Below, one piece after another: positions 9,161-18,234 of a DNA stretch of 50,774 bases. The position numbers and the translations under genes were made by a program. Positions within the stretch are counted from its first letter, which is position 1, and every line of letters starts with the position of its first letter. Below the pieces are notes generated by a model. That model saw only the letters and a program-made list of their open reading frames with translations. It did not search any database and was not told the DNA's origin. The stretch comes from Treponema sp. (GTDB taxonomy: Bacteria > Spirochaetota > Spirochaetia > Treponematales > Treponemataceae), in the NCBI GenBank assembly GCA_024400955.1, contig JAKSLY010000021.1:1-50774 (forward strand). The letters are read 5' to 3'.

Positions 9161-12100
9161 TTAAGGCCCGATGGTACCACTAACCATACAGCCGTTTTGA
9201 TTGAAGGTGGTTCCGCTTTTTTTGTATACTGCATGGCCTGTGCCTAAATGCTGTACGTAAGCCCCACTGCCTGACTCCATGGTGAAGGTGCCGCTTGAAA
9301 GATATACAACTCCTTGAGTATTTTTCGTCAGCGTATTATCGTAAATTTGGGCCCCTCCTTTCATTATGAAGGTACCCTGAACTCCGACTATTCCACCTGA
9401 TGTAAAATCATCTCTTGTACATCCGGTTATCTCTCCGCCATCCATGACAACCCTTCCATTGTTTTCAATGGTAATGGCACTACCGGCATCTCCCCCTTGA
9501 TTATTTGCACTATCTCCAGATATCTTGCAGTTTTTAAGGTTTACAGTTCCTCCCTTAACCCTTATAACAGGCAAACGTTCATTTGCACCCTTAAATTCAA
9601 TATTCTCAAGATTAAGGGTACCACCTCGCTCAACCTGGACAACTTGAGTATTTTTATATGAAACAGAAACATCAATGGCTGTTCTTCCAGTGGCCTTTCC
9701 CTTGAGGGTAAGGGTTGCCCCCGATGGAACATAGATAATTCCAGTTTTATTTTGATTGATTCCTTCTATATTATCAGGACTCGTAGAATCTACAGCAATA
9801 GAAAGATCTGTATCAAGATTGAGTATCTTTTCCTCCCCATTATAAGCCCCAGATTTAAAGAAGGTATTAGTCGCTTTTATGAGGCCTCCAATTGATTCCG
9901 CAGTTTTCTTGAGTTTTCCGTCGCTTGATATATAGTACTGGATATTATTGAGTGCAAACTTTGCCACACTTGACTCCAGATTTGTTCCCGTTACAATCTG
10001 GCTACCAACAGAATATTTGTCCATATTCAAAACAATGGTCATGGTCGTATCAGTTGTCAAATCTCCCGTGACATTTATCTTACCACTATCAAGATAGATT
10101 TCCTTTGCGTATGCACTGCCAGTTAAATTGAGAGTAGCCGTCTGTGCATAAATATCCATTCCCTTGAAAGAATCCTTTCCACTTACCGTGTTTTTAATGT
10201 TACTACCGTCCACTGTCAATGTACCCTGCAAAGCTGCCACTCCAGCGCCACCAACATCGGCATAACAATTTATGATGCTGGTAGCATTTAAGGTCACGGA
10301 GCAAGAAGAAGCATTCATGAATATGGCACCACCCATTTCCTCACCGTCATATGCATAACAGCTGCCAAACTTGCACTTATTGAATGTAACCTTTGCCGCA
10401 CTGGTACCTTCTATCCTGAAGGCGCCTTTACCATCAGTGCTACTATTAAGGGTAAATCCAATTCCATTGAAATTCCAGTTACCCGCCGACCCATTGGTCA
10501 TGGTAATTAAGGATGAAGGCTTGATTGATCCCCCACTAATGGTGGCATAGTAACCTGCTAATTGCGTATTGGTTTTCTGAATAGTGTATGTACCCGAGGC
10601 ACTGCCCTTCGTGATGTTAATTATCCCATCTGAATAGAATGTAAACGACTCAGTTGCACTGATCTTTCCAAGGTATAAAACAGAACCACTACCTATATCA
10701 GGAAGTGCATTGACCGCTCCATTTAAGAGGACGGCTGTATCTTTATACCTTTGGGCAGAGGCTATTCCTGCAGTGGAAATGCCTGCATTAATCCTGATGA
10801 ATTTTCCTGTCTTGGAATAAACGGTATCATCAATGGTATCCAGGACGCTTTCATTGCCGGCGTCGACGGAGCTCATGTCAATGCCTCCAATGGAAAGACT
10901 GGATCCAGATTCTTGATGTATTCCCGTTGACAGCACGGTAGGCTTATATGAATCGGAATACTTAAAATAGTTGCCGCTGACTTTAACACCTGCGGCAAAA
11001 ATATGGGTTCCCTTGTTTCCTGCAAAGTAACCAATACCTCGAATCGTTGTAGCAGAAGAATAATTTGAGCAGTCAGCAAAGTTGCCCGTAATTTCGCATC
11101 CCTGGCCAATGGTGTAATCCCCGGCCTGATTTTCAATAAAAATGCCTGCACCAGATAAGGTGGTACCTCCATAGACAATCTTGTTGCCTGTAATCTTGGT
11201 ATTGGTCATGGAAAGGATCGTTGACGTACCTGATCCATACCTGCAGAATATTCCCCCACCAACGCTATCTGTAGTCTGGCAGCCAGTTACCGTACAATTA
11301 GTCATGGTAAGGGAAGCCCCAGGGCTTACATAGATGCCACCACCCCTGACATTAGTACCAGTACCAGTAGTCTGGCAGTCCTTAACCGTGCAACCGGTAA
11401 GAGTAAGGACTGCACCGTTGCTTACGTAAATGCCACCACCACTTGTTGACATTTCCCCGTTTTGCATGACCAGGTTTACCAGGGTAAGGTCTGCATTTTC
11501 TCCGGCTATGAAAAGACGCCCATATTTTTTTGCATCGATTGTAACAGTGCTTGTGCCAATGGAAGATATGGTAAGCTTTTTTGAAGACGCCGGGGAAAAA
11601 TCAATGCCAGCTTCAGAAAGGGATCCGTCAACAAAAATCCTAAAACCGCCAGTACCCGGATTAAGAGTGCTGCTGCTTACAACAGCAACAGCATTTGTAA
11701 GGGTTTTAAAGGGCTTAAAGTAGGTTCCTTCATTGTTATTATCTGCTACGGATGCATAGGCTCCGCCTGTTCCACTGACATAAAATGTGGTGCGGGCAAA
11801 GTTGTCAACCATGGTCTTGGTAACGGTAAAGGCGCCGGTACTGCCATCAATGTATTCACTTGATCCCTGCCAGGTATTTGTATCCAGTCCGTCGTATACG
11901 TTAACAACCTCAACGGCATGATAGACAGGGCTGGTGCCAGCCATAAAGGTAAGTGCAAGAGTATAAGTTCCGCTTGCAATATCAGGAACCGAAATTAAAG
12001 CTTTTCCAGAAGCATCAAAGTTCAGTGTTATCGGACTGCCACCTGCAAGGGAATAGCTTAAGGCAGTAATTCCAGAATCGGGTGACTTGTTTACAGTCAG

Positions 12101-12649
12101 GTTTATTCTTCCAATTCCACCTGCCGACATCTTTGGCACGATTTTTAATGTTAATCCAGAAAAAACCTGGCCCGAGCCAAGAATAAGATCAGTTCCAACC
12201 GTTCCATCTGCCAGAGTATAGTCGTATGGGCCAGAAATGACTCCATCAATTTCTGCATAAAAAGTGTATGCACCGGGTACAATATTGCTAAAGCTAAAAG
12301 CTGAGCCGGTTATTACATCTGCTGTATAAGCATCCATACCGGTGGCCTTATCCCTTAGAATGATTTGAGTTACATTCATGGAAGGAAGTGCCGTACGGGT
12401 TAAATCTCCCGGGGTTGAAGCCGTACCGGATATGGTTGCGTAGAAGGCAGCAGCCTCTCCCGGCGGCAAAAGGTCCAATGTCAGTCCCTGGGCAATGGCA
12501 GCTTCCTGCATGGCATTGAACGCCACAACATCGTCGTCAACATCTTCTTCCTGAAAAAAGGAACATGAAGTCAAGGCATGTGCAAAAACCGCAGCAAGGC
12601 AGCCCCACAATATAACTTTAGAAAAAACTTTTTTAATTCCAACTCTCAC
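9161..12649 (-). CDS. Large surface lipoprotein with beta-helix repeats
   Basis: A 1,162-residue protein with a signal peptide and lipobox LTSC (Cys29), so it should be lipid-anchored and, in a spirochaete, probably exposed. Residues 60-290 look like immunoglobulin-type beta domains. From about 300 on, right-handed beta-helix repeats occur, for example GGGIYVSNGAVLTLTGCTV, with recurring GCQTT and GGGIF turns as in polymorphic outer-membrane proteins. It may bind or shelter polysaccharide or act in adhesion; this is inference. GTG 12649 is the start; TATAAT lies 8 nt upstream and no ribosome-binding site is seen. Confidence 0.8.
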   Translation of the reverse strand: MRVGIKKVFSKVILWGCLAAVFAHALTSCSFFQEEDVDDDVVAFNAMQEAAIAQGLTLDLLPPGEAAAFYATISGTASTPGDLTRTALPSMNVTQIILRDKATGMDAYTADVITGSAFSFSNIVPGAYTFYAEIDGVISGPYDYTLADGTVGTDLILGSGQVFSGLTLKIVPKMSAGGIGRINLTVNKSPDSGITALSYSLAGGSPITLNFDASGKALISVPDIASGTYTLALTFMAGTSPVYHAVEVVNVYDGLDTNTWQGSSEYIDGSTGAFTVTKTMVDNFARTTFYVSGTGGAYASVADNNNEGTYFKPFKTLTNAVAVVSSSTLNPGTGGFRIFVDGSLSEAGIDFSPASSKKLTISSIGTSTVTIDAKKYGRLFIAGENADLTLVNLVMQNGEMSTSGGGIYVSNGAVLTLTGCTVKDCQTTGTGTNVRGGGIYVSPGASLTMTNCTVTGCQTTDSVGGGIFCRYGSGTSTILSMTNTKITGNKIVYGGTTLSGAGIFIENQAGDYTIGQGCEITGNFADCSNYSSATTIRGIGYFAGNKGTHIFAAGVKVSGNYFKYSDSYKPTVLSTGIHQESGSSLSIGGIDMSSVDAGNESVLDTIDDTVYSKTGKFIRINAGISTAGIASAQRYKDTAVLLNGAVNALPDIGSGSVLYLGKISATESFTFYSDGIINITKGSASGTYTIQKTNTQLAGYYATISGGSIKPSSLITMTNGSAGNWNFNGIGFTLNSSTDGKGAFRIEGTSAAKVTFNKCKFGSCYAYDGEEMGGAIFMNASSCSVTLNATSIINCYADVGGAGVAALQGTLTVDGSNIKNTVSGKDSFKGMDIYAQTATLNLTGSAYAKEIYLDSGKINVTGDLTTDTTMTIVLNMDKYSVGSQIVTGTNLESSVAKFALNNIQYYISSDGKLKKTAESIGGLIKATNTFFKSGAYNGEEKILNLDTDLSIAVDSTSPDNIEGINQNKTGIIYVPSGATLTLKGKATGRTAIDVSVSYKNTQVVQVERGGTLNLENIEFKGANERLPVIRVKGGTVNLKNCKISGDSANNQGGDAGSAITIENNGRVVMDGGEITGCTRDDFTSGGIVGVQGTFIMKGGAQIYDNTLTKNTQGVVYLSSGTFTMESGSGAYVQHLGTGHAVYKKSGTTFNQNGCMVSGTIGP

Positions 12650-12657
12650 AATTTTAT

Positions 12658-12687
12658 ATTATAGAATTTTTTTCAATATTCCTTCAA
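12658..12687 (-). promoter_or_regulatory. Promoter of the beta-helix lipoprotein gene
   Basis: On the minus strand TTGAAG, an 18-nt spacer and TATAAT (12658-12663) precede GTG 12649 by 8 nt. The transcript would have little or no leader. Confidence 0.5.
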
Positions 12688-12729
12688 TAAGTGGAGACTT
12701 GAAGAGGGCTGCATCAGTCCCCAGGTGAT

Positions 12730-12758
12730 TTGTGCATGGAGCCGTTTTCTTCTATAAT
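12730..12758 (+). promoter_or_regulatory. Leaderless-type promoter of the FAD protein gene
   Basis: TTGTGC (12730-12735), a 17-nt spacer and a perfect TATAAT (12753-12758) end 6 nt before ATG 12765. No ribosome-binding site is visible. Confidence 0.7.
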
Positions 12759-12764
12759 AAACGC

Positions 12765-14375
12765 ATGATTAAGGAAATTTCAGTAGCGATTACGCCGGAC
12801 AAGGAAAAGAACCAGAAGTTCATCAGGGACAGGATTTTTGAACAGCTTAACAGGGACGGCATTGACTTTAAGGCAGAAGAGACGGAACTTGTATTCGTCA
12901 AGAAATCCATAGACGCACGCCACAAGAACATCAAGCTGTTCCTGCGCTACAAGGTCTACATCGGGGAAAAGCCCGGCGATGCACTGAAAAAAATTCCCCA
13001 GTGGAAGAAAGCCGACGGAAGCAAAACCGTACTCATCATAGGCTCGGGGCCTGCAGGTCTTTTTGGCGCCCTAAAGCTTTTGGAGCACGGAATCAAGCCC
13101 GTAATCATCGAACGCGGAACGGACACTTCCTCAAGAAAGCGCGACATTGCAGCCATAAGCACAAGGGGAACCGTCAACAGCGATTCCAACTACTGCTTTG
13201 GTGAAGGAGGAGCCGGAACTTTTTCTGACGGAAAGCTTTACACAAGAAGCAACAAGCGCGGCGACATTTCTGGCATTCTTAAGATCTTTGCACATTTTGG
13301 CGCAGATGAAAAAATCCTTACGGACGCACATCCTCACATTGGAACGGACAGGCTTCCTTCCATCATAAACTCCATGAGGAAGATGATTGTTGACTGCGGC
13401 GGAGAATTCCACTTTAACACAAAATGCTCAGGCCTCATCACGGAAAATGGAACGGTCACGGGAGTCCGGGCAGTCGATGTTCTTTCCGGTGAAGAAAGGA
13501 ATTTCATGGCGGATGCAGTTCTCCTTGCAACAGGACACTCGGCAGACGACATTTACAGGATGATTGCACGGGTAAGCCCCCAAAGCCTTGAAGCAAAAAC
13601 CTTTGCAGTGGGAGTGCGCGTTGAACACCCACGAAGCCTGATCGATTCCATAAGGTTCCACGGAAAGGAAATGGAAAACCTTGGGGCTGCAGAATACAGG
13701 TTCACCACACAGCAGATGGAACGTGGCGTATACAGCTTCTGCATGTGTCCGGGGGGATTTGTAGTTCCAAGCCAGACAGGGCCGGAGCAGATTGTCGTAA
13801 ACGGAATGTCTGCAAGCGGACGCAACAGCAGATGGAGCAACGCGGCAGTTGTCGTTGAAACGAGGCCGGAAGACATACCGGAAAAATTCAGGATGGAAGC
13901 AAAAGAAAATGGATGCCCTGCCCTTGCAGGACTTTTGTGGAGATCATGGCTTGAGCACGAAACATTTGTTCACGGAGAAGGACAGAAGGCTCCAGCCCAG
14001 ATGATACGCGACTTTGTTGACGGAAAGGAAAGCACTGCCTTGATCGAGACAAGCTACACTCCGGGAATTGTTGCAAGCCGTCTTGACCAGTGGCTGCCGG
14101 AACAGATTGCATCCCGCCTTAAGATGTGCTTCCGCTACATAAACCGGGACACCATGAAGGGCTACATAAGCGACGAGGGAATCCTGATTGCATCGGAAAC
14201 AAGAACTTCCACCCCGGTGAGAATCTTGCGTGACAGGGAAACCTTTGAATGCCCTGGTCTCAAGAACCTTTATCCATGCGGAGAAGGCTCTGGATATTCC
14301 GGGGGAATCGTAAGCAGCGCCATGGACGGAGAAAACGCCTGCTGTAAAATTTCTCAAAAATTGAGAATGAATTGA
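12765..14375 (+). CDS. FAD-dependent oxidoreductase of the COG2509 type
   Basis: A 536-residue flavoprotein of unknown substrate. A small N-terminal domain (1-90) precedes the FAD-binding Rossmann motif IIGSGPAGLFGALKLLE. YCFGEGGAGTFSDGKLYTR and the closing LYPCGEGSGYSGGIVSSAMDG are hallmarks of this uncharacterised dehydrogenase family. The start is taken at ATG 12765 because a perfect TATAAT lies 6 nt upstream; an in-frame GTG at 12732 lies within the promoter. The stop overlaps the region where the ATP-grasp gene begins, so the two are probably cotranscribed. Confidence 0.8.
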   Translation: MIKEISVAITPDKEKNQKFIRDRIFEQLNRDGIDFKAEETELVFVKKSIDARHKNIKLFLRYKVYIGEKPGDALKKIPQWKKADGSKTVLIIGSGPAGLFGALKLLEHGIKPVIIERGTDTSSRKRDIAAISTRGTVNSDSNYCFGEGGAGTFSDGKLYTRSNKRGDISGILKIFAHFGADEKILTDAHPHIGTDRLPSIINSMRKMIVDCGGEFHFNTKCSGLITENGTVTGVRAVDVLSGEERNFMADAVLLATGHSADDIYRMIARVSPQSLEAKTFAVGVRVEHPRSLIDSIRFHGKEMENLGAAEYRFTTQQMERGVYSFCMCPGGFVVPSQTGPEQIVVNGMSASGRNSRWSNAAVVVETRPEDIPEKFRMEAKENGCPALAGLLWRSWLEHETFVHGEGQKAPAQMIRDFVDGKESTALIETSYTPGIVASRLDQWLPEQIASRLKMCFRYINRDTMKGYISDEGILIASETRTSTPVRILRDRETFECPGLKNLYPCGEGSGYSGGIVSSAMDGENACCKISQKLRMN

Positions 14376-14383
14376 ATGCGTCC

Positions 14384-15706
14384 ATGAACCAGAAGCTTAT
14401 TCTTGCAGGAGCCGGAAGCCTTTTTGGCCACGAAAAAATTCTTGAGTCCTTCAGGTCACTTGGATTTGATCCGGTTTTTGTTGAAGTTCCCTACATAAAA
14501 AAATACATGTCACAGCAGAACCACGACGGCACCCTGGATGACAGGACAATCGTCTTTACGGAAGAACTGGAATCAAGGGAACCGGCCATTGTCATTCCCC
14601 TAAGCGAATACTGGATTTCCAAATGCGCACAGCTTGACCCCAGGGAACCCAGCGGCACAAAAATCCAATGCCTCATAAGCGACGTGGCACTTAAGGCAAG
14701 CAGGTCAAAAAAAATCCTCTACGAAGTTCTTAAGTCGGCAGGATTTACCGTGCCCAGAATTTTTGCAGATGCACAGGAAGCACGAGAGTTCATTGCAAAA
14801 AGTCATGGCCGCGTCGTCGTAAAACCCGAGGGACTTTTTTCCGGCTACGGAGTAAAGGTCGTTGGAACGGAAAACCTTGAAAAGCTTGAGCAGTATGAAT
14901 ACAACGCATGCAACGTGCACAACAACGCCATAAAACTTTTTAGGATAAGCAGCAGCAATGCCCTCATTACCCAGGCCCTTGAAGGAACGGAGTACAGCGC
15001 CGACGTATTCTTTTTTAGGGGAAAGGTTTCCATCGTAAGGGTGTGCAGGAAAGTGATTGTAAACATCCACGACAGTCCATGCACGGCAATCTGCCAGCTG
15101 GTGGAATGCACCACTGCCATGAGGCAGGCAATTGAAGGATGGTGCCACGCCATATTTGGCGGACAGGACGTAACATTTGGTCAATTTGATTTCATCGACA
15201 TGAATCTAAAAACCGAATATGCTCCTGAAGCCAGGGCCGAGACAAGGCCTGCTGATTTTGCCCCCATTGATTTTGCATGCCGCATCGGCGGTGGCATGGC
15301 GGAACTTCTATCCAAATACGAAAGGGAGACAGGCATCAATGTCTATGCAAGGGCAGTAGGTGAAAGTTCATTCCCGCAAAACTCTTGTAATTCAGCATGC
15401 AAGAAAAATCCTGAGGAACTTTACTGGACCCAGCACAACTACCTGAGCACCAAAAGCGGAACCCTCAAGGACGAGGTGGAAAATTTATCCAGGGGTCTTG
15501 TTAATGGAAAGGCATTCATCTACAAGCACAAAAATGACTTTGTCCCGGAATGCCCTTCCAGCGCCGCAAGCAGAATCGCAGTCGTCGTAAACCGCACTCC
15601 ACTCCTGCACGGAAAGGATGGCCTACTGGCCGCAGAAAAACTTCTTGTCGGGGAAGACGCCGTTGAATTCTGGAAGAACAGCCGTGGCAAAAGGCCTGCC
15701 GACTAG
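14384..15706 (+). CDS. ATP-grasp domain protein, substrate unknown
   Basis: About 440 residues with an ATP-grasp core, the fold that ligates a carboxylate to an amine or thiol through an acyl phosphate. VPRIFADAQEAREFI and GRVVVKPEGLFSGYGVKVV are the lid and ATP-binding strands; EGTEYSADVFF and FIDMNL precede the metal-binding part. The likely start is ATG 14384; TTG 14372, overlapping the previous stop as TTGA, is possible. The last 84 nt overlap the convergent FMN dehydrogenase gene. Cotranscription with the FAD protein suggests a small biosynthetic or salvage pair; the product cannot be named. Confidence 0.68.
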   Translation: MNQKLILAGAGSLFGHEKILESFRSLGFDPVFVEVPYIKKYMSQQNHDGTLDDRTIVFTEELESREPAIVIPLSEYWISKCAQLDPREPSGTKIQCLISDVALKASRSKKILYEVLKSAGFTVPRIFADAQEAREFIAKSHGRVVVKPEGLFSGYGVKVVGTENLEKLEQYEYNACNVHNNAIKLFRISSSNALITQALEGTEYSADVFFFRGKVSIVRVCRKVIVNIHDSPCTAICQLVECTTAMRQAIEGWCHAIFGGQDVTFGQFDFIDMNLKTEYAPEARAETRPADFAPIDFACRIGGGMAELLSKYERETGINVYARAVGESSFPQNSCNSACKKNPEELYWTQHNYLSTKSGTLKDEVENLSRGLVNGKAFIYKHKNDFVPECPSSAASRIAVVVNRTPLLHGKDGLLAAEKLLVGEDAVEFWKNSRGKRPAD

Positions 15707-16489
15707 GACTTCATCAGCCCCCCAGGAAACAGCCTTTGCATAATCGACACTGTCCCTGATTCCACCGTCAACCCAAACATTGCCGCAGTTCTTCTTAAGT
15801 TCTTCTATATTATTACGAAGGAATTCAGCAGTGCTACCCTTGGGGCCGTCAACCCTTCCCCCGTGGTTTGAAACAAAGGCAACATCAGGCCTAAGTTCCC
15901 TTACAAGATTCATGTCCTCCCTGGTGAAAATTCCCTTGATGACGAAGGGGATTCCACGGCCGGAGAGAAACTTTTTAATTTCGTTCAAGTTGGAGGCCGT
16001 CTTTTTTTCAAGCTTGGCCTGGTTACGCATGGTGGCAATGTTATATGCATCTATGTCAATTCCACCGTGGCTTGCAATTTCCTGTGCCCATTCAAGGCGC
16101 TCAAGCACCCTGCGGTTTTCATACGGCTTTATGAATACGGCAGCCTTTTTGCCGGCTTCCCTTACGGCCTTGATTCCCCAAAGGAGCTTTGTGTCCGGGC
16201 TTCCGTCGCCAATGGAAAGTTCGATGCCTCCCCTGACGCAGGCACCCACCATGTCAGCGTAAAAATGTTCTTCGTCGGGATGGCCCACGTTCATCTGGCC
16301 GCCGGTCATGGGTGCAAGACGCACTGGAACTGTCCTGTATTCAAAAGGTCCGTCAGGCAAAAGCTTCCAGCCCTTGCAGTTAAGGATGAAATTCTCGCTG
16401 TTCCTTATTCCACCCATTCCAGGCAGCTGACCCATACAACCGTAGCCCAGGCAGACGGTGCACATGCGGCACTTCTTAGATTCTTCCAT
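15623..16489 (-). CDS. FMN-dependent alpha-hydroxy-acid dehydrogenase family protein
   Basis: A 288-residue TIM-barrel protein. VSNHGGRVDG, VWVDGGIRDSVDYAKAVSWGADEVLVGRP is the FMN phosphate-binding end found in lactate and glycolate oxidases and IMP-dehydrogenase-like proteins. The N-terminus has an extra cysteine cluster (CRMCTVCLGYGC) not present in classic members, which may bind metal or a cluster. It is shorter than lactate oxidase (about 370), and the substrate is uncertain. TATAAT at 16496-16501 lies 6 nt before ATG 16489. It overlaps the ATP-grasp gene by 84 nt at the 3' end. Confidence 0.75.
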   Translation of the reverse strand: MEESKKCRMCTVCLGYGCMGQLPGMGGIRNSENFILNCKGWKLLPDGPFEYRTVPVRLAPMTGGQMNVGHPDEEHFYADMVGACVRGGIELSIGDGSPDTKLLWGIKAVREAGKKAAVFIKPYENRRVLERLEWAQEIASHGGIDIDAYNIATMRNQAKLEKKTASNLNEIKKFLSGRGIPFVIKGIFTREDMNLVRELRPDVAFVSNHGGRVDGPKGSTAEFLRNNIEELKKNCGNVWVDGGIRDSVDYAKAVSWGADEVLVGRPFATAVLPEFNGVFPDKKFFCGQ

Positions 16490-16495
16490 AAAAAC

Positions 16496-16501
16496 ATTAT
16501 A
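16496..16501 (-). promoter_or_regulatory. -10 box, leaderless-type, FMN dehydrogenase gene
   Basis: A perfect TATAAT on the minus strand ends 6 nt before ATG 16489; TTGTGG lies 18 nt further upstream as a possible -35. No ribosome-binding site is present. Confidence 0.65.
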
Positions 16502-16582
16502 CAGCCAATTTTAAAGCCGCCACAAGACAAAACTGAATATTTGGGTTACAATTGTAGAATATAAAGGAGAGTAGGAGAACCA

Positions 16583-17434
16583 ATGGCAGCAGATTCAAAC
16601 GCCATCATCGCAGGCAGAAAAACATTTTTCATTCAGCCGGACATGAACCTTTTTCCAGAAAATTTCTGTGAAGAATACCTTTTGCACGGCTACGAATGCT
16701 ATTTTGCCAATCCGCCAAAGCACATATCCCTCGAATGCTACATCGATTTTCTTGTAGACACCTTCAAGGACCTGATTCTGTTCTTTAACATTGACGCACC
16801 GGAGCCTGGAGAACCATGGTCTTCCTTCATCAACAAGATAAACACAAAATATGAGCACCAGGTTTTGATTGGAGTCCTTTACCTCAAGAGGCAGTCCAAG
16901 GAAGAAAAGGCAATGCTTGAAAAAACTTACCTTTTTAACATTGGAATCATGTGCGGCTGCATCCAGCTTGAATACACAAGAAAGAACAACTTTGGAATCA
17001 TTGAGCAGACGCTTTTTGCAAACCAGGCCAACGGAAGGCGAAAGCAGGTTCGTGCAATATGCAACAACAACTGCACCTTCAACATGGTATGGAACAAGGC
17101 TGCCCACACAGGCCAGCTGCAGGACATTTCCATCTCCCACTTTTCCATCGTCTCTCCCCATGGAGCACTGACCATGCCCTTGTACGAAAAAATCGACGGC
17201 ATACAGATGACCATCAAGGGTGCCCACATAAGGACCAGCGCCGTTTTGTTCATGACGCGTCAGATAAACAACGGGGCAGATGACCTTATGGTTTTCATGT
17301 TCGTGGGATATTCCGGCCAGCAGGGACTTGATACCACTGTGGAACAGACGATCCTGCCAAAGCTTTACGAAATGATGCAGGAAAACTGCAACGCCCTTCT
17401 TGAAACAACCATCAGAGAAACACTGCTAAAGTGA
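16583..17434 (+). CDS. PilZ-like protein, possible cyclic di-GMP receptor
   Basis: A 283-residue soluble protein. The N-terminal 130 residues look like a receiver-like or PilZN-type domain (FFIQPDMNLFPENFCEEYL... LILFFNID). From about 150, GRRKQVRA and, 35 residues on, QDISISHFS resemble the PilZ signature RxxxR...DxSxxG. The final glycine is not conserved, so ligand binding needs proof. The start is firm: GGAGAGTAGGAG precedes ATG 16583. It overlaps the convergent rhomboid-like gene by 9 bp. The diguanylate cyclase at 6247 could supply the ligand. Confidence 0.6.
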   Translation: MAADSNAIIAGRKTFFIQPDMNLFPENFCEEYLLHGYECYFANPPKHISLECYIDFLVDTFKDLILFFNIDAPEPGEPWSSFINKINTKYEHQVLIGVLYLKRQSKEEKAMLEKTYLFNIGIMCGCIQLEYTRKNNFGIIEQTLFANQANGRRKQVRAICNNNCTFNMVWNKAAHTGQLQDISISHFSIVSPHGALTMPLYEKIDGIQMTIKGAHIRTSAVLFMTRQINNGADDLMVFMFVGYSGQQGLDTTVEQTILPKLYEMMQENCNALLETTIRETLLK

Positions 17435-18157
17435 AATGCTTCCGATGACAGTTTCGTCGGAAGAACTGTAACCGCCCCTGTCCTGTACGGGGGCTTCTTC
17501 TTTTTCTTCATCCCTTGCAGATCTTGTACTGCGCTTTTTTGGAAGAACCAGGAATCCAAAAATGCTTCCGCAGATTCCTGCAATCATCTGGATGAAAACC
17601 GGAATTCCAAAAGTCATTACCTGAACAAATCCCGATGCGTTACGATTTTTGCTGTTAAAGAAAAGTTCTGCACAGACTGCTGCAACCAGAAGGCCGGCCC
17701 ATGATGCAGGGATTTTTCTCTTGTTGAATTCCTGAAGGGACGAAAGGATCACCAGGGTAAAGACCAGGGATGCAGGACCTGTAACGGCATAGGGGCTGAT
17801 GCATGCAGTCATGACGCCGCTTACAAAAATCGATATGAATGCCATGAGGCCAAACATCTGCGGCCCGTAGCGGGTTTCCATGGCAGGACCCAAAAGCAGG
17901 ATTACTGCAACGGAAAAAAAGAATTCCTCCCAGCTGCCGTTTCCAAGGCAGAAGAGGAACATGCGGAGGTAATCCAATGGAGCCTTGAAGTTGAATGCAG
18001 GAACTGTCCCCTTTGCACCGGGACACGTGAACACCGATTCCGTCATCTTCCCCTTGAGGAAAAAGGAATCAAGGATGAAAACCAAAGTGCATGCCATGCA
18101 GAAAATCAGCGAGACATGTGCATCAACTACGAATTTATAAGAACTTTTTTTTGCCAT
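17426..18157 (-). CDS. Rhomboid-like membrane protein, probably inactive
   Basis: A 243-residue protein with about six membrane segments and a charged cytoplasmic tail (STRSARDEEKEEAP). METRYGPQ, TGPASLVFTL and the last helix AGICGSIFGFLV follow the rhomboid layout. The usual GxSG is altered to GPASL, and the position where the catalytic histidine is expected (AHxGG) reads AGxCG. This suggests a pseudo-protease, acting perhaps as a membrane chaperone; that is inference. AGGTG precedes ATG 18157, and GATAAT (18175-18180) is a likely -10 box. Confidence 0.6.
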   Translation of the reverse strand: MAKKSSYKFVVDAHVSLIFCMACTLVFILDSFFLKGKMTESVFTCPGAKGTVPAFNFKAPLDYLRMFLFCLGNGSWEEFFFSVAVILLLGPAMETRYGPQMFGLMAFISIFVSGVMTACISPYAVTGPASLVFTLVILSSLQEFNKRKIPASWAGLLVAAVCAELFFNSKNRNASGFVQVMTFGIPVFIQMIAGICGSIFGFLVLPKKRSTRSARDEEKEEAPVQDRGGYSSSDETVIGSISL

Positions 18158-18222
18158 AAAAACACCTGTACCTCATTATCGGCATTTTCAGGTTAAAAGT
18201 ATTCTTTTTTCTGCAATTCCTG

Positions 18223-18228
18223 TATAAT
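18223..18228 (+). promoter_or_regulatory. -10 box, leaderless-type, trkA
   Basis: A perfect TATAAT ends 6 nt before ATG 18235. The -35 region is weak, and no ribosome-binding site is visible. Confidence 0.6.
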
Positions 18229-18234
18229 TAACCC

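Noticed and set aside
9161..12649. Genes antisense to the lipoprotein
   Set aside because: Long open frames on both strands arise from the Gly/Thr/Ser-rich repeats; none has a ribosome-binding site or a recognisable domain.
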